Source: Paramacrobiotus metropolitanus (lineage: Eukaryota > Tardigrada > Eutardigrada > Parachela > Macrobiotidae). From it: 64,000 nt of DNA. Under the pieces are notes generated by a model, which saw only the letters and a program-made list of their open reading frames with translations, was not told the origin of the DNA and made no database searches. This document shows, piece after piece, positions 50,782 to 63,485 of the stretch. Each line of letters starts with the position of its first letter. The stretch's first letter is position 1. Location of the stretch: assembly GCF_019649055.1 (NCBI RefSeq), contig NW_026570423.1:62001-126000 (forward strand). The letters are read 5' to 3'. The position numbers and the translations under genes were made by a program.

Positions 50782-53064
50782 ATGTCTGACAGCGCCTGTC
50801 AAGCTAATCGCGTCGATGTTTTGGGCGACGACAATCTGCTCCGCTATGGATGGGTGGTGGACGTGGCCGACAACGGGCTCCTTATCGACTTCCATTGCCC
50901 CAACCGGCGACGCGAACTCACCGCGTTCAACCGCATCTTCCAGAACGCGCCAAGCATTTATCACATGTTAGAAAATCGTCTGGCCGATGCGTATCCGGAG
51001 ATCCGACCCGGTGCAACCATTCCCGTGGACGCCCTGATGCGTCAGTCACGCACCGATCCGTGGACCTGGTTCCCTGCTGGGATCGTCAATATTGCCCGCG
51101 GTATTCACCATACGGCTTCCAAATGCAAAGTGGCGGTAGTCCAGTGGACACATGGCGGGGTGCAGTGTACGGATCTGGTTCCCGTGGAGCGACTGCGCTG
51201 GAGAGAGGAACGCGGTTGGGGTGGAGCTCCAAACCAGCGTTCATCTTCAGAAAACTGGCATGTTGGCTCTCGATTCCGAGGGGGAATATCCACGTCGCTT
51301 ACACCAGTGGAACGAGGGGACTTCATGAAGGATGTTCTGCCTTTGCCGCAAAAATGCCGCCATGGAGATACCGCTAAGGTGCTGCGGTATTTGAACGAGG
51401 CAGCGCGTCGTCGCATAGATCACGTTTCCCGGCCTGTTAATTTCGTGAACGTAGAGGATGGACACGTGTCGTACGTTTGGCGGCATCAACATAGAGAGAC
51501 GTACCATCGGATGTGGCTCCAGTTGGAACGCATTGTGGTAAACGCAGGCGGGTAGATAAGACCCTTCAACGCGTTGGCGAGTCGGTTTACCTTATTTGTT
51601 TTCGTTGAAAGAATACAAACTCGCGCATAAATGCACCGTAATACTGTGCACGAATTTAGTACTTGAAGTTAATACATTCGTATTCCTAGTATGTAACGGA
51701 AAATTTCGCAGCGGAAAGACATTAATTTTTAAGTTCCGGTGCATTCTGGGTTAGCGCCAGACGCTCTCATGTTGCTAGCTGACACCGGCTTTGTGATCTT
51801 GCTTTATGGATTTTCTATGATTTTGCAGTACGGAATGGATGAGCGTGACATGCAGCAAGACACTGCGGGGATGCCGTCTAGAGGAGGCATTTCAACTGTG
51901 AAACAGCAGCCATTCGGTGATCTGTCTATGCTGACGTCGGCTCTGTTGCTGGAAGTCTTCTCCCAACTGGATACTCGGACGCAGACGGGATTGCGCAGCG
52001 TGTGTGGTGCTTGGAACGCCATCCTGCAGTCACCGGTGTTGACGGCCTGCATTATCGCGAATAAGGGTGGTGATCAGCCGAATTCCAGCTGGTTGCAGTA
52101 CGTTCTAACGGCACCCGTTTTCAAATGCCTCCGCAAATCCACACAACACATCGTTGTGGGCGCTCGCAAAAGTTCGATGAATGCCGGCGACATTGTCACG
52201 CTGACCGATGTGATTCACTACGTTGGTCGGAAAACCGGCTGTCAACTGCGAACGATCCACATCGTGGGCTTCGCTGTGACTTGGCATTTACCGACCCTCT
52301 GGACGATGAGGATTATGGTTCTGATAGATGCCTAATGCACAGCTACCCTAACGGAATCGGTGATGTACAGTATGCCGATTCTCGGTCGTCCATCGCTTGG
52401 TTGATTTCATCGCCGCCTGTGGTGGTCTCCCGTGCGACGCTATTCATCTGGTCAACTGTGAAATGGATTTAATCTATGCTAAAATACACTTTCGTAATAA
52501 GATTCAGCTGGCGGTCAACATGGTGGATATTCGGTTTCCAATGAACGCCGATATGGGCTGCGTGATGTGGGATATGTTAGAGAAATCGGTGCCGATGCAG
52601 GATGGGAAAAAGCTGGAAACTTTGTCTGCGTGGTTGGCACGTATCGCTGCTGATAAGAAAAACCGGCGTTCTGAGGAGAGAATTAGCATGCAGGGTGAGT
52701 ACCGTCATTTCGATTTACAATTCAAGTCTTCAACCGAAGTTTTGAGTAATTCCGTTACCTTAAATGACAGAGATTGTAGAAAAGTCAAAGCTTTGACCAC
52801 AAACTCGGCCCAGGCGAAAGATTTGTTCTGTTTCTTTGAAGCATTAAAACGTTTAAGATCGTTACGAAGAGTGGTGTTATTTTGCAGGCGCTTTGTGCAA
52901 CCCAGTCAGCTGACCCGCGTCCGTCCTCGCATTACCTCGACAAAGTGTGGTGTGTGGACGGCCTGCATGGTTTGCAGTTGGAGAAACTGAGTCCGTTTGC
53001 GATGTACTTCCTGGTCGAACTGGCTCAACACTGGACGACGTGGAACACGAATAACGATCGCTAG
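50782..53064 (+). pseudogene. F-box gene B (class II), several frame breaks in exon 2
   Basis: Exon 1 (50782-51537) is intact: MSDSACQANRVDVLGDDNLL, FIDFHCPNRRRELT-like core, and VEDGHVSYVWRHQH at the end, donor GTG/GTAAAC. Exon 2 (51829-52694) starts YGMDERDMQQD and holds the F-box (LTSALLLEVFSQLDTRTQTG), but single bases are missing near 52268 and near 52385 relative to copy D and the class I copies. The exon end CAGG/GTGAGT adds a further phase error. Exon 3 (52888-53064) is open (ALCATQSADPRPSSH). Probably a pseudogene, though the first exon looks selected. AATAAA at 53376. Confidence 0.7.
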
Positions 53065-53799
53065 TAGTAAGGACGGTGAATCGACTACACCGACTGCTCG
53101 AACGACGATAAATGGTTCGGATTTGGATGGATGGTATGGCAGCATCCAGTTACTTCGTTTTTTCGAATATTTGTGCTTGCGGTTGCGACTATCAGTTTTT
53201 CTATGGCTTCAAACCTTTGCCGTTTTTTGTCTTGAATGCACAAGTCCGTATTAATTTATTGTTACGCTGTAGTTTGTTGTCTGATCGGTTTTAATCTTAC
53301 GTGCACTAGCTGGAAGGGGCGCTATACGTACTTTGTTTTGCAGCTGTTGAAGATAAACCATTATTAATTTTTGTAAATAAACGGCATTAAATGTTCGATA
53401 CACATAAAACGCACTTTTGCTGTTCACTGGAATTTGCGCGTCCGATGACCAGTAATTTTGAACATCGCCACTGCATAATCTAAACTGATTATTACTCGTA
53501 CCACCAGGCACCAGGACATTCTGGCATAAGAAGTTCCAAAGTTATAGCCTGAACGCATTCAGGTGTTCGAGACGTTTATTAAGAAGCGTTGAATCTTCTT
53601 CTAATTTTGCGTGAAAACACACATAAGTACCGGTACGAAGATCCTTCTTGTTCCTAGCGTGTTCTGCCACGGTTCCGACGTGACCGACTTTCCGATAGAT
53701 GCCCGTTTCTTCTTAAAAGCTTCCGTAATTCTTAATGATTTTTCGCAATTTTCTTAAGCTTTCGTAATTCTTCGTGTTTTCTCGTGGAAAGACGCTTTA

Positions 53800-54335
53800 T
53801 AATTTTACGCTGTCCTTTATGTGCGTTTCTGACAGTTGCTTCCTCTTCCCGAATAACACTAACTAAGAGCGGCGGAATAATTACAAATATTTTAGCGGTT
53901 GTTGACCTTTACTGTACAAAAGCACATTCCTATTTTTTATAATTGTCGTGTCTTGGTTATGCTAAAAAGTAAAAATTGATATGAAAATCACCGGAACCCG
54001 ATATTCACCACTTATTTCAAAGCCCCAGATTACTGTACAGTGACTGTATACACTTGTGTACAGTGTACACAAGTCACTGTGCGCAGTGTTCAGTCATGAT
54101 AAGAAGTATAATATCGGTATTTTGGTTGTCGTTTGCTCAAGCTGTGCCAAAACTGGTTAATTTATCCCTACGCTGCCGTTGTCTGATCTGTGTTACGAGT
54201 AGCTGGATATGCGCAGCTGGAAGGGAGCGGTATACTACGTGCGAGTGTTATCGGCGGAACTTATCGCTGTTGTTAACCATTACTGTGGAAATCAGCGGCA
54301 ATAAATTAATGTCAAATGTTCATGTTCAATGCCAT
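53800..54335 (+). pseudogene. Ghost 3' ends of deleted F-box copies (class I then class II)
   Basis: 53803-54130 resembles the 3' flanks of copies A (49838-50130) and C (57781-58080): ACGCTGTCCTTT, then GCGGAATAA and GACCTTTACTGT. 54180-54330 resembles the class II 3' UTRs at 53270, 61250 and 62710 (GCAGCTGGAAGGG..., then GGCAATAAA). No coding exon precedes either, so a copy pair has been lost here. Confidence 0.6.
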
Positions 54336-54448
54336 TCTCTAGGGCCCAGACGATTTGCAATTTTACATACACCGCCGCAAACCGTTTGGTGAGTTATCGG
54401 TGACTAAACATTGCATCATCCGAAGGAAACCGAGAAGCGGCCCGAAAT

Positions 54449-54525
54449 TGCACCGATGGGGGAATCGAACCCCGGCTACGTCGTAACATCCGCGTAGGCA
54501 GTAAGTACCACTGCACCACGGTGCA
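54449..54525 (-). tRNA. tRNA-like element (likely tRNA pseudogene or SINE head)
   Basis: Read on the minus strand, a 7-bp perfect acceptor-like stem (TGCACCG with CGGTGCA) encloses an A box TGGTGCAGTGG and an exact B box GGTTCGATTCC, matching RNA polymerase III promoter consensus. The middle arm CTACG/CGTAG has a 12-base loop, and two extra bases separate the T arm from the acceptor stem. The D loop is short. A functional tRNA is doubtful and no anticodon is assigned. Confidence 0.4.
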
Positions 54526-55349
54526 AATTGTTGAAAATCCTTGAAAGACTTCGTCGCTATACGGGAGCCGCTTCTCTCCTCAAAGGTGTAAGAAAGTCCC
54601 AAATAGCTTGAACTCATTCAGATGTACCAAACTTTCGCACGAAAACATTCAAAAGTATTTGGATTGTTCTTACACTGTACCACGGCCCTACCATTTTATT
54701 AAATTTTATATTCATTAATTTTTACGTACACAGTAACACAGATAGTTATTATACATCACACGGCCTTACGAGTTACGACTGCGTGCAGAGTGCCGACTAC
54801 TGGCTGAACGTACGGCACTAATGGTTAGTAGCCACTGAGTTTACGATTTAACCGTTAAATCGTAAACTCAATGGCTACTAGTACCGTACTGCAGCGCTAC
54901 CATCGTACAAGAGTTTGGACTGGTGTCCATTATTTACATTGTATTCGTACAGTACTTGATTGGTACTACCTACTGTTGCTGCTGGACAGTAGCAGGACTC
55001 TCTCCTCTTACGGTAACAAAACTGTTGGTCTATCACAGACTTTTTTATCGAGATTTTCTGTCGCAGTTCTGTCTCTACGCTTACAAACAAAACTTGTCTT
55101 CGTTTCTGCGAAGTTGGTTGCGTTCGAATTATTTTCCTCCTGCTTTAACTGTGTGACGGTAACACTGCATGTACTTTGCTGGACCAGCCTGAAGTATCTG
55201 TACCTATCTGTACTTATTTGAAAATCTAAGCGCACAATACAGGGTCTTGCTTGAAACCGCAGTTACAACGACACACTCGACTTTTATCATTTCTGCGATT
55301 ATTTGGTGTCCATTAGGTGCTAACGACGGCATGCTTTGTAGCTTCAGCG

Positions 55350-57680
55350 ATGTGTTTGTTGTCCTACAATCTCAACCGAACCAACCGCGTCGATGTCCTG
55401 GGCGACGACGACTTGTTCCGCATTGGACGCGTAGTGGATGTAGCTGACAATGGTCTCTTCATTGACTTCTTTTGTCCCAACCGACGATGCGAACTCATGC
55501 CTTTCAACCGAATTTTCCGCAATGAAAAATTCTCGTTCCTCGATGGTTGTCTGGCCGGAAAGTACGCTCACGCCGCATCCGACATCCCTATCCCCGTGGA
55601 CGTGCTGATGCCCGAGACATCCTCCGGGCCGTGGGTGTGGGTCCCCGGGTTAATCGTCAATGTTGCGCGCCGTATTCGTCCCAAGGCGAACGTTATGACC
55701 GTGGTCCACTGGCTGCACGGTGTGCAAGGTACGGATTTGGTTTCTGTAGAGCGGCTGCGCTGGAGAGTGGACGACAAGTGGTGGGCCACAATCGGCAGGA
55801 AAGCTCCAGTCCGGCATAATGGTATCTCGACATCGAACGGACTGACCGAGCGCCTTGTATCAGTGAAAGGAGTCACCTTCCACAAGCGCAGTCTGGCGTT
55901 GTCGGCAGCGGAAGACTGCCGCTATGTCGAAATCGGTAAACTCGTCCAGCGTTTGAATGAGAGAGTGTGCCGTCGCGCAGAGTACGAGTGCCGTTATGTA
56001 TCTTTCGTGGACATAGCGGAGGGCCGCTTGTCGTACGTTTGGCGACACCCCAACTTTGGGGGACATCCAACAGAGGGCCCCTTCAACGATGTTTCTTTGT
56101 ATTGTGATGATGTTCAGGTAACTTCAAAATGCTAGGTAACTTGCAAAAATGCAAAAAATGTTCAGGTAACTTTTGAATAACAGCGTAATGATAATAATGA
56201 GTAGTGATTTGATAAAATGGTAATAATATTAAAAAAAGTAGGCAGTAATATGATAAAATTTTTTTACAAATATATTGTAAATTTCTGCTGCTTTTTTGGC
56301 CGGTTATACTGCTAGCTAACAGTGTGTTTAACATTCTCCATCAGGACATGATCCATGCATGCGACGACGCATTAATAGTAAGCATCCGAGCCATTGTTCT
56401 GCAGCTTACTGCAGAAAGTGCTGCATCTGTGGAGCGCGACGAAAGCGATGATATTCGTTTGCTAACGCCGGATGTGTTGCGGGAAGTGTTTTCTCAACTG
56501 GACACCAGGACGCAGACCGGCTTACGCACCGTTTGTTTCACATGGAACACCGTCTTGGAATCACCTGCGTTGACGGCCAGCATCGTTATTACGGGCTTTG
56601 AAAGTGACCATTATTCACGTCGTCAGCAGTTGCTTTACTTTCTGATGTCACCTGTTTTCAAATGCTTTCGCCAGTCCACACAGCACATCGTCGTGGACGC
56701 TCGCCGCAAGAAGACTTCCAGCGGAGAAGACGGTGACGATGATGATTGGTTGAAGACCGGCTATTTTCTTTCGCTGCTAGAAATGATACACTATATTGGC
56801 CAGAAAACAGGGAGTCGCTTGCGGACGGTCTGTGTAGTGGGACTTCGCTTGGAACTGCAGTTCAACGCCCATCTGGACTCATACGATTATGAATATGATA
56901 AATGCCCCATGCACAACACTGACGACGACACGGATTTCTACCCGTCCAGATATCGCTTCACCGATTTTGTCGCCGCCTGTAGCGATCTTCCGTGCAATGT
57001 CATTCATTTGGTGAAATGTACTAACGTTATGGATTATGCCAGCTTAGAGGGGGAGATGGACGACGACATCCAGATCCGGTTGTTCGTTGGCCTGTCTTCG
57101 GTTAGGGTGCCGTTGGATGGTGATGTGGGCAGCGCGGTATGGGGCGCACTGGAGGAATGCGTAACGAAGCCGAATGCGGAGCAGCTGGATACGTTGTCAA
57201 CGTGGCTGGCGTCTCACTGCGGATGCGATCCATCGTTCCGAGCAGGGTCTGGCCTGCCGAGTGAGTGTTGTTGTCGATGTTCAGTACGTTACCTTTTACA
57301 CGACCGTACGATTCAGAAAATTGTAAATCCCTAGTTAGTAAGATCAACGGCTGGTGATACCGTCGAACGTAGTGAAAACGGACTACCCAGCGTCTGTTGC
57401 GGCGATAGAGACCTCAAGGTTGCTGCAAATCGATTTTACGTTGCAGGCGTTGTGTGCGACACAAACAGCCGATCCGCGTCCGTCCCTGCATTACCGCGGC
57501 AAGATTTGGTGCGTTGACGGCCTGAAGGGTCTGCAATTGGCGAGACTGTCCTCGGTTGCGCTGCACTTCCTGGTCGAACTGGCGGAGTATTTTGATGAAT
57601 TGTCGACAAGCCATGCCGATTCGAATGGCGGTTCCGACGGGACAGATGACCCGATGGATGACGAATTTGATGGGATTTGA
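55350..57680 (+). CDS. F-box gene C (class I), three exons, one frameshift at end of exon 2
   Basis: Exon 1 (55350-56117) is intact, 256 codons: MCLLSYNLNRTNRVDVLGDD, GRVVDVADNGLFIDFFCPNR, VEIGKLVQRLNERVCRR, VDIAEGRLSYVWRH. Exon 2 (56345-57260) has the F-box LLTPDVLREVFSQLDTRTQT and the long C-terminal region; relative to copy A one base is missing near 57213, so the exon leaves in phase 1 instead of 0. Exon 3 (57447-57680) is open: ALCATQTADPRPSLHYRGKI, then an acidic tail. This is the best-preserved class I copy and resembles A over introns and flanks. Confidence 0.72.
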
Positions 57681-58748
57681 AGTCCTCGTTCCTCTTTGAA
57701 ATAACAATGTAGTTGCAACCTGCTAGAATTTTCTGTGACTTTTGTTTTACCTTGTAGAAAGGCGCTGTACAATTATTTTTACGCTGTCCTTTATGTGCGT
57801 TTTTAACAATCGCTCCAATTCGAATTACGCTATCTAAATGCGGCGGAATAATTACACATATTTAAGCGGTTGTTGACCTTTACTGTGCATAAGCACGTTA
57901 CTTTTCTTGCTTTTTCTGTTAAGTCTTGGTCATAATAATAAAAAAGTCATATGAAATCACCGGAATTCGGTATTCACTACTTACTTATTCCAAAGGTACA
58001 AATTACTGTATTTTCACGATTCACTGTTGTACAAATGATAAAAAGTGTATTTCAAGTATTTTGGTTGTCGTTTCTTCACGCTACACATTAGGCTGTGCTA
58101 AAAAATGTTATAAAACCCTCGTACTATTTAACGGTTATACTTAATAGACCGCTAGAAGGAGGGGTAAAGTCGAAACGGCTGAATATATATCTGGCACGAC
58201 GGTGCTGGTTCCCTACACGGCTCTTTGTTTATGTACGACCTATCGCAACTTTGCTTAAGTCTTGATTGGTTTTCTGCTACCGCTCCACTGCTGGCGGGCT
58301 CAGTTAGATCCCTCTGTAGACTATTGTACAGTCAACCAACAGGGACATTTCACGATTATAATGCGCTACCTGCTCGGAGTTGTATAAATTACTGTAGAAG
58401 TATGTCAAAAATTCAAAATCGATCTGCATTCATACGAGTACTGAATGGGCTTCGGTGGTGTACGTTTAAGGTTACTGCCAATACGTAAGGAAGTAAATTA
58501 GTTTTCTCCCTGTATTTCCTAAGTTCCTTGTATAAGCCAGGCTATGACAGCGGATTTCCAAACCAGCAGGGAGGAATTGAAGGATCAGCGTACGCATTAA
58601 TCAGCAAATAACTGACACAGAGATGTCTGTACAAGAGAATAGTAGTACGAGTAGAGAGCGAATTTTATTGTAAGCTGGTTTGGTACTCATATTCGACGTG
58701 CTGATTTTAGGATACCTAAACAGTTAAACTGAGTTAAACACTACAGCA

Positions 58749-61017
58749 ATGTCCGACGGCGACTGCCGAACTAATCGCGTCGATGTTTTGGGCGACGACA
58801 ACCTGCTCCGCTGCGGATGGGTGGTGGACGTGTGGAAATCGAAATCGACAACGGCCTCGTTATCGATTTCCACTGCCCCAACCGACGACGCGAACTCATA
58901 ACGTTCGATCTGTTCAACCCAATCTTCCAGAACGAGCCAAGCATTTATCACATGTTCGAATATCGTCCTGCCGATGCGTACCCGGAAGCCCGACCGGGTG
59001 CGACCATTCCCGTGGAAGCCCTGATGCGCGAGTCACCCATCGGTGCGTGGACCTCGTTCCCCGCGGGAATCATCAATATTGCCCGGGGTATTCGCCACAC
59101 GGCATACAAGTGCCGAGTAGCGGTAGTCGAATGGATGCACGGCGGTGTGCAGTGTACGGATCTGGTTCCCGTGGAGCGACTGCTTTGGAGAATGGAAAGA
59201 GGTTGGGGGAGGGATCGAGTCCCGCGTTCATCTTATGATAATTGGCATGTTGATGGCTCTCGATTCCGTGGGGGAATATCCACGTCCCTTACGCCAGTAG
59301 AGCGAGGGGACTTCATGAAGCAGCCGCCATGGAAATGCCGCTAAGGTGGTGCAGTATTTGAACGAGGCAGCGCGTCGTCGCAAAGATCACGTTTCCCGGC
59401 CTGTCAATTTTGTGAACGTAGAGGATGGACACGTGTCGTACGTTTGGCGACATCAACATAAAGAGACGTGCCATCGGATGTGGCTTCAGTTGGAACGCAT
59501 TGTGGTAAATGCAGACGGGTTGATAAGACCATTCAACGCGTTGGCGAGTCGGTTTACCTTATCTGTTTTCATTGAAAGAATACAAACTCGCGCATAGATG
59601 TACCGTAATACTGTGCACGAATTTGATACTTGAAGTTAATACTTTCGTTTTCCTAGTATTTTCGTGTAACTGAAAATTTCGCTTAGGAAAGACATTAGTT
59701 TTTAAGTTCCGGTGCATTCTGGGTAAGCGCCAGACGCTCTCATGTTGCTGGCTGACACCGGCTTTGTGATCTTGCTTTATGGATTTTCTATGATTTTGCA
59801 GTACGGAATGGATGAGCGTGACATGCAGCAAGACACTGCGGGGATGCCGTCTAGAGGAGGCATTTCATCTGTGAAACAGCAGCCATTCGGTGATCTGTCT
59901 GTGCTGACGTCGGCTCTATTTCTGGAAGTCTTCTCCCAACTGGATACTCGGACGCAGACGGGATTGCGCAGCGTGTGTGGTGCTTGGAACGCCATCCTGC
60001 AGTCACCGGTGTTGACGGCCTGCATTATCGTGAATAAGGGTGGTGATCAGCCGAATTCCAGCTGGTTGCAGTACGTTCTAACGGCACCCGTTTTCAAATG
60101 CCTCCGCAAATCCACACAACACATCGTTGTGGGCGCTCGCAAAAGTTCGATGAATGCTGGCGACATTGTTACGCTGACGGATGTAATACATTGTGTTGGT
60201 CGGACAACCTGCTGTCAACTGCGGGCGATCCACATCGTGGGACTTCACTGTGACTTGGCATTTACCGACACTCGCCTGGTGGATTTCATCGCCGCCTGCG
60301 GGGGTCTCCCGTGCGACGCCATCCATCTGGTAAACTGTGCAGTAGATTTTGTCTGTGCCAAACGGCGCTCTCGTAAAAAGATCCAGCTGTCGGTCAATCT
60401 GGTGGATATTCGGTTTCCAATGCGCGATGATGTCAGCTGCCTGATGTGGGATGCAATGGAGAAATCGGCGCCGATGCCGGATGGGTGCAGATGAAAACCT
60501 TGGCACCCTGGTTGAAATCCATCACTGCGGATGAAAAGGACTTCTTTTCTGAGGATACAGAACTAGCCTGCAAGGTGAGTAGTGAGTAACATCTTACTTT
60601 GTTTGCGCTTGAACTGAAATTTTGATCAATTCCGCATTACAGCAAATATAGATATTATGTCCTCAGCATAAAATCACTTTCTAATATCTTATTAGCTTAT
60701 TAGCTTCTACAGTATCTAAGGGACGCTGGGCAAAAAAAAAGTTAACCACAAACTCGGCCCACGGGAAAGCTTTGTTGTTGCAGTAAGGCGTTAGGATCGC
60801 TTAAAATGCTTACGAACACATTAATTTTGTTATTTGCAGGCATTGTGTAACCCAGTCAGCTGACCCGCGTCCATCCTGGCATTACCGCGGCAGAGTGTGG
60901 TGTGTGAACGGCCTGCAGGGCCTGCTGCAGGAGAAGCTGTCTCCGGTAGCGCTGCACTTCCTGGTCCAACTGGCTCATTGCTTGACGACGTGGAACATCA
61001 ATAACGACGGCTGGTAG
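58749..61017 (+). pseudogene. F-box gene D (class II), broken in all three exons
   Basis: Exon 1 (58749-59504) has an insertion with a small AAATCG duplication near 58829-58843 (net +11) and a deletion near 59318 (net about -23) that brings an early TAA. Exon 2 (59802-60574) keeps the F-box (LTSALFLEVFSQLDTRTQTG), but a missing base near 60489 gives TGA. Exon 3 (60840-61017) lacks a base near 60849 and meets TGA. It is close to copy B over exons, introns and flanks. AATAAA at 61340. Confidence 0.75.
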
Positions 61018-62302
61018 TATTGTCACTGTATGGATGGTGGTGAATTGGCGATACCGACTGTTATTATGACGCTTACGGTTCGGATTGGATGGATGGTGTG
61101 GCTGGATCCAGTTACTTTTTTCGAATATTTGTGCTTGCCTCGGCAACTTTCCGTTTTTATATGGCTTTAGATTTGTATGTCTGCTTAATGTTTTCTCTTG
61201 AAAGAATAAGTCTGTATTTGTCCTTACACTAGGGTATGGTTTATTGTCTGCTTTGTTTTAGTGTGACATACGCAGCTGAAAGGGGCGGTATAAGTCCGAG
61301 TTTTACAACTGTTGTAAACCATTTTTCGAAATTACCGACAATAAATATACAGTGCATATAAAATGCATATATCCAGTGCATATATAAAGCCATTTTTACA
61401 TTTCACAACTACAAAGGGCGTTCCAAAAGTACAGATACAGTAACTTTTCCCATTGTGTCCCCATGCCATTTTATATTTTAGTCACATAACTTATTTGAAG
61501 TTATCACATAATTTTATTTGAAGTTATTTCCTAAGCTAATATGTAAAAAAAATAAAGTTAGAAGGTTATTTCAGCTCCCTAATCATGGTCACTTTAGGAA
61601 ATTGGTTATTGGTTGGTCACGTCTCTTTTCCGAACATCTTAAACAGGGTCTTTTAACAGTAAATGCTTATGGTGTCCTTGCTAGGAAAATGTTCCCAAAA
61701 CGCTTTGAAAAGCTTATCTGTACAGGTAGCAATACTAAATATTTTCCGTACGAGATAAAATTTTTCTGAGTTCTCAGCTTTCTAAAATCTCTTATTTAAA
61801 ATTCGTCTGAATTTGTCCGATCCACTTTCCGAATAAGTTGGGCTATGCGCGCCAGCGGTATGAGTACTACATGTATAAGTGCTCATGTGCTGCAGTGGTA
61901 CTGTACCTGCGAGTCACGTGTGCATGATCGAGGGATATTACTACGTAACACCGTGAATAGTACTTCCTGTGCCCGACCGTTTTCTTACTGAGTTCCACAA
62001 GCCGCTCGCATTCAGGCAAGATAGCAATCAGAAGTTTATTTACGGTTGAAATCTTATTCTACGCTGAAGTACCTTGGTAGTTAACAAACAATGAATTATT
62101 ACATTAACTTTCTGATTGTCGGCTTTACAAATTTTTATTCCTTATTAGTACAAGTATATCAGGGAGGTTGAGGAAATAGGGAAAACGTGATAAAAATAGA
62201 AAACTAGACCACAAACACGGCTCAGGCGAAAGATTTATTCTACAAACTTCGTTAAGGCGTTACGAACATTCAAAGCTTACGAAGGCTAATGTCATTCTGC
62301 AG

Positions 62303-62815
62303 GCCTTATGTGCGACGCAGACAGCAGACCCGCGTCCGCCCTCGCAGTACCGCGGAGAAGGGGTGGTGTGTGGACGGCCTGCAGGGTCGGCAGTTGGAGA
62401 AGATGTCTTCGATTGCGCTGCACTTCCTGGTGGAACTGGCTCAATACTGGACGACGTGGAACATCCATAATGACCAGTATTAACGACCGCTGGTGAGTTA
62501 GCGGTACTGGCTGTTATTACAACAATTACGGCACGGATTAGGATAGATGAATCCCGTTACGTACGGTACGTCTTCTTGGGAATACTAGAATGTGCGGCGG
62601 CAATTATCGTTTCTGTCTATGGTTCAAACATTTATGTATTTTTGTCTTGGAAGCTTAGTTAGTCGGCACACGGTATTAATATTTGATTTATCCTTCCGTT
62701 GGCGTTTTTATGTCTGATCGGGTTCAGTCTGACATGCACAACTGGAAGGGGGTGGTTAAACGTACGAGTTTTGTAGCTGTTGTAAACCAGTATTGTGAAG
62801 ATAAATGGCAATAAA
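62303..62815 (+). pseudogene. Orphan last exon and 3' UTR of a class II F-box copy (E)
   Basis: After TTCTGCAG, ALCATQTADPRPPSQYRGE matches the last exon of the other copies. An extra base near 62358 shifts the frame. The stop TAA is at 62481-62483, and the class II 3' UTR follows with AATAAA at 62810. No exon 1 or 2 was found upstream. Confidence 0.7.
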
Positions 62816-63154
62816 AGATCAGCGAACATAAAATTTACAACTTATGTATCCCATGTCATGCAGTTTTGAATATCGCTGTTGTACAGGGTAGGTAAACTGA
62901 TTGTTGATGTTTTACCACAAACGTCGCAATAAGAAACTTATCAAAAAAGCTGCGCTAAACAGTTTCAGTAATCCGATTAAATAAAAAATTACTATACAAC
63001 TGGTGCTATCGAAGCTATGCGTTTGCCATAATAATCAATTTAGAAGACAAACTGTACCGGTAATTTCAAAACAAGTGATAAACGCTTAACCTAAAGGGAA
63101 TTACATCATAAATCTCTCTATCAATCGGCACCATTTTGTCTGACTAATAAAAAG

Positions 63155-63485
63155 GTAAACGATGTGCCGTGTACGGATCTCGTTCCGCTGGAGCGAATGC
63201 GTTGGCGGGAGCAAAGCGATCGGAGGGCCACTGTGCTGCTGTCTTCAAACATCGTTCAAGAGGGTGCTTCTATATTCTCCCGAGGGGCCGTTCACCTTGA
63301 GCCACTTAAAGCAGGAGCCTTTCAGAACCGCCGTCTGCCGCTGCCGAAGCCTGTTGACATGTCGATATCGACAAATCCTGCAGCATGTGAACGGGAAAGT
63401 GGGTCGTCGTTTTGCCTTTAACTTTCATTCATTGATATCGTCGACGGGCGGGTGTCGTACATTTGGCGACGCCCGGACGTTTAAG
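63155..63485 (+). pseudogene. Relic first coding exon of a class I F-box copy (F)
   Basis: CTDLVPLERMRWRE and GAFQNRRLPLPKP match class I exon 1, and TCGTACATTTGGCGACGC matches its end in another frame. The VDVLGDD start is missing. Confidence 0.65.
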
